Notes under the pieces: generated by a model
The model's database searches: none
Told to the model about the DNA's origin: nothing
The model's input: the letters and a program-made list of their open reading frames with translations, nothing else
Source of the DNA: Hondaea fermentalgiana
Taxonomy: Eukaryota; Sar; Bigyra; Thraustochytrida; Thraustochytriidae
DNA length: 21,480 bases
Direction of reading: 5' to 3'
NCBI GenBank assembly: GCA_014084085.1
Contig: NPFB01000006.1
Span: 159,288 to 180,767 of the forward strand
Shown: positions 18,301 to 21,480 of the stretch, piece by piece
Layout: every line of letters begins with the position of its first letter
Position numbering within the stretch: the stretch's first letter is position 1
Program-made: the position numbers and the translations under genes

Positions 18301-19451
18301 CTATCTCTGGCATCCGCACGGTGACTGCTTTTTCGCTCCGCAAGCGCGTCGTTTCGCTTTACGACTCCTTTTTGGATGGACCGACGCGTCTGGCGGTGCG
18401 CAAGGGTCTCCTCGCTGGTCTTGGAATGGGCTTTAGCCAGGGCGTCATTTTCTGCATTTACGGTATTGCCTTTTACTACACGGCTGTGCTCATTGAGACG
18501 CAGGGTTTTGTCTTCAGCGAACTACTTCGCGCCGTTTTCTTGCTTCTCTTTGCTGGTGTCTCGGCCGGCCAGGCGGGCGCCATGGCACCGGACGTTGGCA
18601 AGGCCTCAGCTGCGGCTTCGAGCGTCTTTAGTGTCTTGGACCGCAAGTCGGGCATTGACCCCTTCTCTGAGGACGGTCTCCGCGAGGAGGCGGCTACGAG
18701 TGGCGACATTGTCTTTGACAAGGTTAACTTTGCCTACCCGACGCGACCTGACGTCCCTGTGCTGGAGAACGTGAGTTTGACGATTCCACAGGGCAAACAC
18801 ATTGCTTTCGTGGGTATGAGCGGTAGCGGCAAGTCCACGACGCTGGCCAACATTGAACGCTTTTACGACGTGCAGAGCGGCAGCGTCCGCTTCCACGGCA
18901 TTGACGTCAAGGAGGCCAACGTGGGCTGGTTGCGGTCGCGGATGGCATATGTTGAGCAGGAGCCCAAGCTTATCAATGGCACCATCTTGGAGAATATTAC
19001 CTTTGGGTTGCCCGATGACGCATGTGTATCTGACGATGAGATTCAGGAAGTTGCTCGTGACGCGAATGCGCTTGGCTTTATCCGTGACCTCCCAGACGAC
19101 TTTGTAACCTTGGTGAATGGCTCGTCGCTGTCGGGTGGGCAGAAGCAGCGCGTGTGCATTGCTCGTGCGCTCCTGCGCGCTCGTCGCGCTGATGTGATCC
19201 TACTGGACGAGGCCACCGCCGCGCTCGACAACGTAAGCGAGCGTTTCGTTCAGAACTCGCTCGAGCGACTCATGGAGCATCGCAACGTCACGACCATTAC
19301 GGTGGCTCACAAACTCAAGACGATCGAGCGCTCCGACATCATCTTTGTTGTCCATCATGGCAATATTGTCGAGAAGGGCACTCACAAGGAGCTTCTTGGC
19401 AAGAATGGCCCGTACGCCAAGCTGTACCGCGCACAGCGCCACAAGCGTTAA
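15357..19451 (+). CDS. Full ABC transporter, ABCB / P-glycoprotein (MDR) type
   Basis: The 1364-residue frame starts at an ATG in good context (AAGATGG), 24 bases after an in-frame TGA at 15333. It has the classic TMD-NBD-TMD-NBD order. Residues 25-62 are very acidic. TMD1 spans about 78-430 with six predicted helices and TMD2 about 790-1075 with six more. NBD1: Walker A GGSGCGKST (505-513), Q-loop SQEP, signature LSGGQ (612-616), Walker B ending Asp636-Glu637, His670. NBD2: Walker A GMSGSGKST (1153-1161), EQEP, LSGGQ (1258-1262), Asp1284-Glu1285, His1318. Both ATP sites look catalytic. The type exports lipids, drugs or other amphipathic compounds across the plasma or an organelle membrane; the substrate cannot be read from sequence. 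The loop between helices 5 and 6 is enlarged and holds eight Cys (354-403). The linker (715-775) is acidic and Ser-rich. No intron is needed. Confidence 0.97.
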   Translation: MGKVKKNSLVPASALPGEGEDLESRKQEEEEEDEDQDETTIDVQTENSGGKNENEDDDDDEKNYGVVSCVKFFRYADSKDYVLILLGLIGGAGLGVAMPLFAIFLGDLFNDFNAAGADIMAAGRKYLMFFGIVGASSFVAGFLQIACFTMASERITLRIRSLYLNAILKQDITWFDKASAKGGLSSSISENTVVIREGILKLGELSQFVCMFIGGFVMGFVQSWQLTLVIVAVTPLLAACGYAMTKLLADATSGGLGAYATAGGMAEEAFTLIRTVTSYSKQRFMLNRYNAELKKAEAIGIRKAHIQGLTLGATLMIMFSAYGLAFWFGSRLVLQARADAAEVFPPSTAVNAACYVGNTIDAATAISLYCQTSDVENDFTFNVAADVCNCLACACGCAATGDCIDGGGVLAAFFGVLIGAMSLGQLAPAYSSLTNGRAAAARIYDIIEREPEIDATGDSGEIPDEIEGALALEDVHFHYPSRPDVKVFRGINLKFAPGTTTALVGGSGCGKSTVTQLLMRFYDPTQGRVTLDGADIRDLNLAWLRNTIGLVSQEPILFATSIYANIVYGAPEGAEVTHEEVVAATKAANAYDFIMELTDGFDSYVGEGGSTLSGGQKQRIAIARALVRNPQLLILDEATSALDSESERVVQAALDDLLASQHRTTIVIAHRLTTVRDADNIIVMGEGEGMLEQGTHDQLVAKKGHYFALLSAAKRSEHHGDEDDEEGDSFDQELEHDNEADRLHSESRIGSSSVVSTKRGGADAGNEKEDDDEPSVSVPLRRILAFSAPEKLLYIPAVLASAANGALMPMFSLVFVELANVYYYPTSAQIKEEARTYALYFVAIAVASFVMNYVQLSFFGIISERMTLRIRSSLFESMLKQDIGFFDAKKNSVGALAARLSTDAALVKASLADRAALTVQNLVTIALTFALAFSYTWRLTLVLLALFPLLVIGGGLQFAVMTTFAKQDEAALAEAGQVLQESISGIRTVTAFSLRKRVVSLYDSFLDGPTRLAVRKGLLAGLGMGFSQGVIFCIYGIAFYYTAVLIETQGFVFSELLRAVFLLLFAGVSAGQAGAMAPDVGKASAAASSVFSVLDRKSGIDPFSEDGLREEAATSGDIVFDKVNFAYPTRPDVPVLENVSLTIPQGKHIAFVGMSGSGKSTTLANIERFYDVQSGSVRFHGIDVKEANVGWLRSRMAYVEQEPKLINGTILENITFGLPDDACVSDDEIQEVARDANALGFIRDLPDDFVTLVNGSSLSGGQKQRVCIARALLRARRADVILLDEATAALDNVSERFVQNSLERLMEHRNVTTITVAHKLKTIERSDIIFVVHHGNIVEKGTHKELLGKNGPYAKLYRAQRHKR

Positions 19452-19611
19452 AGAAAAGATGAAAGCGAATGAGAAAAAGGAAAAAGAAAAGTCATTTTGA
19501 ACTTGCGTATCATTGGCATTTACCACATTCGTATCTCTCCAATATGTGAGTGCTGTCTTCATAAGTGCCTGAGTCAAGCAGTAGAGTACATGTTTTGGGT
19601 TTTTGGAATCG

Positions 19612-19617
19612 AATAAA
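19612..19617 (+). promoter_or_regulatory. Possible polyadenylation signal AATAAA, transporter gene
   Basis: An exact AATAAA lies 161 bases after the transporter stop codon on the same strand. The hexamer is the animal-type signal; its use in this lineage is not established here, so this is only a candidate. Confidence 0.35.
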
Positions 19618-19652
19618 CGCGGGCATTCCATGGATACAAGATTTTTCTTCCG

Positions 19653-19666
19653 GTGTGTGTGTGTGT
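19653..19666 (+). repeat. GT dinucleotide repeat
   Basis: Seven GT units in the 3' region of the transporter gene. Confidence 0.85.
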
Positions 19667-19723
19667 GCATGTTTGTGTCAGAGCAACTCCTCAGATTTTT
19701 GAATCAAGACATGGCCAAAACTT

Positions 19724-19729
19724 TTTATT
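19724..19729 (-). promoter_or_regulatory. Possible polyadenylation signal AATAAA, piggyBac-derived gene
   Basis: TTTATT on the + strand reads AATAAA on the minus strand, 272 bases downstream of the stop codon at 20001. It mirrors the candidate on the other strand. It is a candidate only. Confidence 0.3.
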
Positions 19730-19865
19730 AGAAGGATGAAAAGGCTAAAGTTCTCCAGGTGGGGAATGAAATGGGAACAACCCCCCTCTCTGCTGATTGA
19801 TTACAGAAAACTGTCCAACAACAGGCCCAGGCCATACTTACACCTATGCTTAGGCCCAGACCTTA

Positions 19866-19886
19866 GCACGCACGCACGCACGCACG
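19866..19886 (+). repeat. GCAC tetranucleotide repeat
   Basis: Five GCAC units, the same family as the array at 651-691, here in a 3' intergenic region. Confidence 0.85.
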
Positions 19887-20000
19887 TACTGACGTCTGTC
19901 TTTACCTCCTCTTTCATCGCACATACATCCAAGGAAAGGATTCACAGCGCACAGGAACGTGCCAAGTACAGAGAGCAGGCGACCGACTCTTCCCGACTGA

Positions 20001-21245
20001 CTAGGAGTCAGCCTCGTGTGCAACGCCGCGCATAGATGACGATGGAAGAGAGGAGACACCCATGGCATCTGCCTCAGAGTTTGGCTTTGCACGCTTGGTG
20101 CGCTGAGGTTCTGGAAGGTGTTCATGCGTGTGAAACCGTTCGAAGCACGTAGGAGGCGCCTTTTCACCCATCAGTCGCTGTGGATCATGCGCGCAGGCCG
20201 TGCGGTGAAGCGCAACCTTGCAAACAACGCAGCGGTACGTGGCTTGGCCACCACAGAAAGCGCACGTGGCCTGAACGCCCTTCAATTCCCCCTGACGAGG
20301 GCCCGTCCTGATTTCGCGAAATCCAAGAGCCTCCATCTCATGCTTGAGGCTTCGGTCAAGACGAACGTTTTTGGCAGCACCCTCGCTGAACCATTTTTGT
20401 AACATGGGGCTTCGTTTAGGCATACGGCCCATGATGCGTTCGATATCATGTGAAGAAAAGCGTGACCCTGGTCCCGAAGCACTCGCTGAGCCCATCCCCG
20501 CCCCATGTGCAGACGGTGACTGAACACTGGGAACACGAACAGCTTGCGACTGGATCGGAGGCGCCTGCAGGTTGGATGCGCGAAAGTAGGTTTGTGCTTG
20601 GCCCTGCAAGTCATCGATGTCGATTCCTGCGGCCTCTGCAACAACTCGCGCCAAATCTAAGCAGGCAACAGCAATCATAATGGCGTGGTCTTTGTGGTGT
20701 ACAATGCGATCTGGGTGCTCCCCACTCCAGATGTTATTGGGAAGATCGAGTCGCGGCGACTTAAAGTCGCTCAGGAGCTCGTCGAACCGATTTTGGGGAA
20801 GAATGAAGTTCGCGAGGCCTGGGTTCTGCGTCAGCACGAAACTCGAGAACAGCACCAAGGCTCGATCCCTGCTCAAACCAAGAACGGCCCACATGATACA
20901 ACCGCCAACAAAGGACCGCACCTCCCACTCGCGAATGCCGATGCCCGGGTTTATCTTTGACAGATACAGGAACTGCTGTGAAAAGAGGCTGTTGAAGAGG
21001 TCGAGCGCGACTTCTTTCACGTCAGGATTCGTATACCGCGGCAGCTTGTCAAGCGCGCGCAGCAAGTTATCGAGTGAAATATCCTGCGAAACCTCTGGGT
21101 CTTCTAGGTCTTTGCGCGTGGGCATTTGCACGCGCGTGCTCGAGGGCGGCGGCGGTGGCGGCGGGGGAGGCTCTAGCGTGTTGTCCCCGCTGTCCGCATC
21201 CGCCCTGTTCTCGCCCTCGCGCATGTGGAGATCTCCGCCGGCCAT
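20001..21245 (-). CDS. PiggyBac transposase-derived protein lacking the catalytic core
   Basis: From the first ATG at 21245 to a TAG at 20003-20001 the protein has 414 residues. The frame stays open upstream to at least 21425 but without an ATG. Nine prolines lie at 26-34. Residues about 57-165 resemble the N-terminal part of piggyBac (DDE_Tnp_1_7) transposases: helices, a conserved WEVRSFVGG segment, then NPGLANFILPQNRFDELL, matching the family pattern of small-N-P followed by NRF. Residues 220-265 are disordered. Residues 328-373 form a piggyBac-type zinc ribbon: Cys328, Cys331, Cys339, Cys342, His347, Cys351 and a final CFERFHT (367-373). A basic patch (QRTKRAKPN) near 381-389 could be a nuclear signal. 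PiggyBac transposases are usually about 550-600 residues with three catalytic Asp; that RNase-H-like domain has no room here. I infer a non-catalytic, probably host-adopted DNA-binding protein. An independent DUF with chance similarity is the alternative. Confidence 0.78.
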   Translation of the reverse strand: MAGGDLHMREGENRADADSGDNTLEPPPPPPPPPSSTRVQMPTRKDLEDPEVSQDISLDNLLRALDKLPRYTNPDVKEVALDLFNSLFSQQFLYLSKINPGIGIREWEVRSFVGGCIMWAVLGLSRDRALVLFSSFVLTQNPGLANFILPQNRFDELLSDFKSPRLDLPNNIWSGEHPDRIVHHKDHAIMIAVACLDLARVVAEAAGIDIDDLQGQAQTYFRASNLQAPPIQSQAVRVPSVQSPSAHGAGMGSASASGPGSRFSSHDIERIMGRMPKRSPMLQKWFSEGAAKNVRLDRSLKHEMEALGFREIRTGPRQGELKGVQATCAFCGGQATYRCVVCKVALHRTACAHDPQRLMGEKAPPTCFERFHTHEHLPEPQRTKRAKPNSEADAMGVSSLPSSSMRGVAHEADS

Positions 21246-21480
21246 CGCGCACCGACTTTCTTTCTTCCGCCTTTGCGTCTTCTCCTCTTGCTCGCTCGCT
21301 TGCTCCCCCTCGCGAGCTGCGTCAGCTTCCGCGCAAGCTCTCCCTCCTCTCGGGACGGGAGGTCCTGCCTGCTTGCTTTGCTTGCTGTGTGAACGTTTGC
21401 TCGCAAAGCGCCGATCGTGCAGCACCTCCGAGACCGCCGCGCGAGCCGCGCCTGCAAGCCGCGGTCTGCCGGCGGGCCGC
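21246..21480. promoter_or_regulatory. Upstream region of the piggyBac-derived gene
   Basis: The last 235 bases hold the leader and proximal promoter of the minus-strand gene. A GCTC-type motif (GCTCGCTCGCTTGCTC) lies at 21290-21305, 45-60 bases before the ATG, and is shared with the leader of the DUF-like gene. The frame is open through this region, so an upstream exon or N-terminal extension cannot be excluded. Confidence 0.5.

Larger units (their letters stand above)
19452..20000. other. Convergent 3' intergenic region
   Basis: These 549 bases hold the 3' ends of the transporter gene (+) and the piggyBac-derived gene (-). They contain one AATAAA in each orientation, a GT repeat at 19653-19666 and a GCAC repeat at 19866-19886. 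No gene is visible. Confidence 0.65.

Noticed and set aside
21246..21425. A 60-residue N-terminal extension of the piggyBac-derived protein starting at GTG
   Set aside because: There is no ATG in the extension, the sequence is Arg/Lys/Glu-rich and low in complexity, and the ATG at 21245 is the first usable start.
1..21480. tRNA, rRNA, CRISPR array or bacterial-type operon
   Set aside because: I looked for tRNA T-loop words, regularly spaced direct repeats and closely packed same-strand genes and found none that hold up; the genes are eukaryotic in type and separately promoted.

Overview
This window looks like nuclear DNA from a compact, GC-rich unicellular eukaryote. A heterotrophic stramenopile of the thraustochytrid type is my best guess. 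The reasons are long, nearly intron-free ORFs for typically eukaryotic proteins (a calponin-homology/TBC protein, a CDPK-like kinase, a full-length MDR transporter, a piggyBac-derived protein), ATG starts with no ribosome-binding sites, one canonical GT-AG intron with a CTAAC branch point, and intergenic DNA rich in simple repeats. The placement is inference; no rRNA, tRNA or other lineage marker is present.

Layout: 1-2907 is GC-rich, repeat-laden DNA with no gene I can defend. Six protein genes follow. (1) 2908-4881 (+) encodes a TPR protein with two cyclic-nucleotide-binding-like folds. (2) 7857-5272 (-) encodes a CH plus TBC (Rab-GAP-like) protein, spliced from a 51-nt first exon and a long second exon. 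(3) 10652-8808 (-) encodes an acidic-tailed protein with a region like the DUF6930/DUF7309 families. (4) 11753-13957 (+) encodes a CaMK/CDPK-like kinase with mostly degenerate EF-hands. (5) 15357-19451 (+) encodes a full ABCB/P-glycoprotein-type transporter. (6) 21245-20001 (-) encodes a short piggyBac-derived protein with no catalytic core. Genes 1/2 and 5/6 are convergent, 3/4 divergent, 4/5 tandem.

I see no operon-like logic. Several proteins fit signalling and membrane traffic (possible cyclic nucleotide, Rab/actin and calcium inputs, an exporter), but nothing in the sequence shows that they act together. The main points are the hidden first exon that completes the CH domain, the loss of the TBC arginine finger, the transposase-derived gene that keeps its N-terminal region and zinc ribbon but has lost the DDD domain, the cysteine-rich loop in the ABC transporter, and a GAGC-type repeat upstream of all three minus-strand genes.
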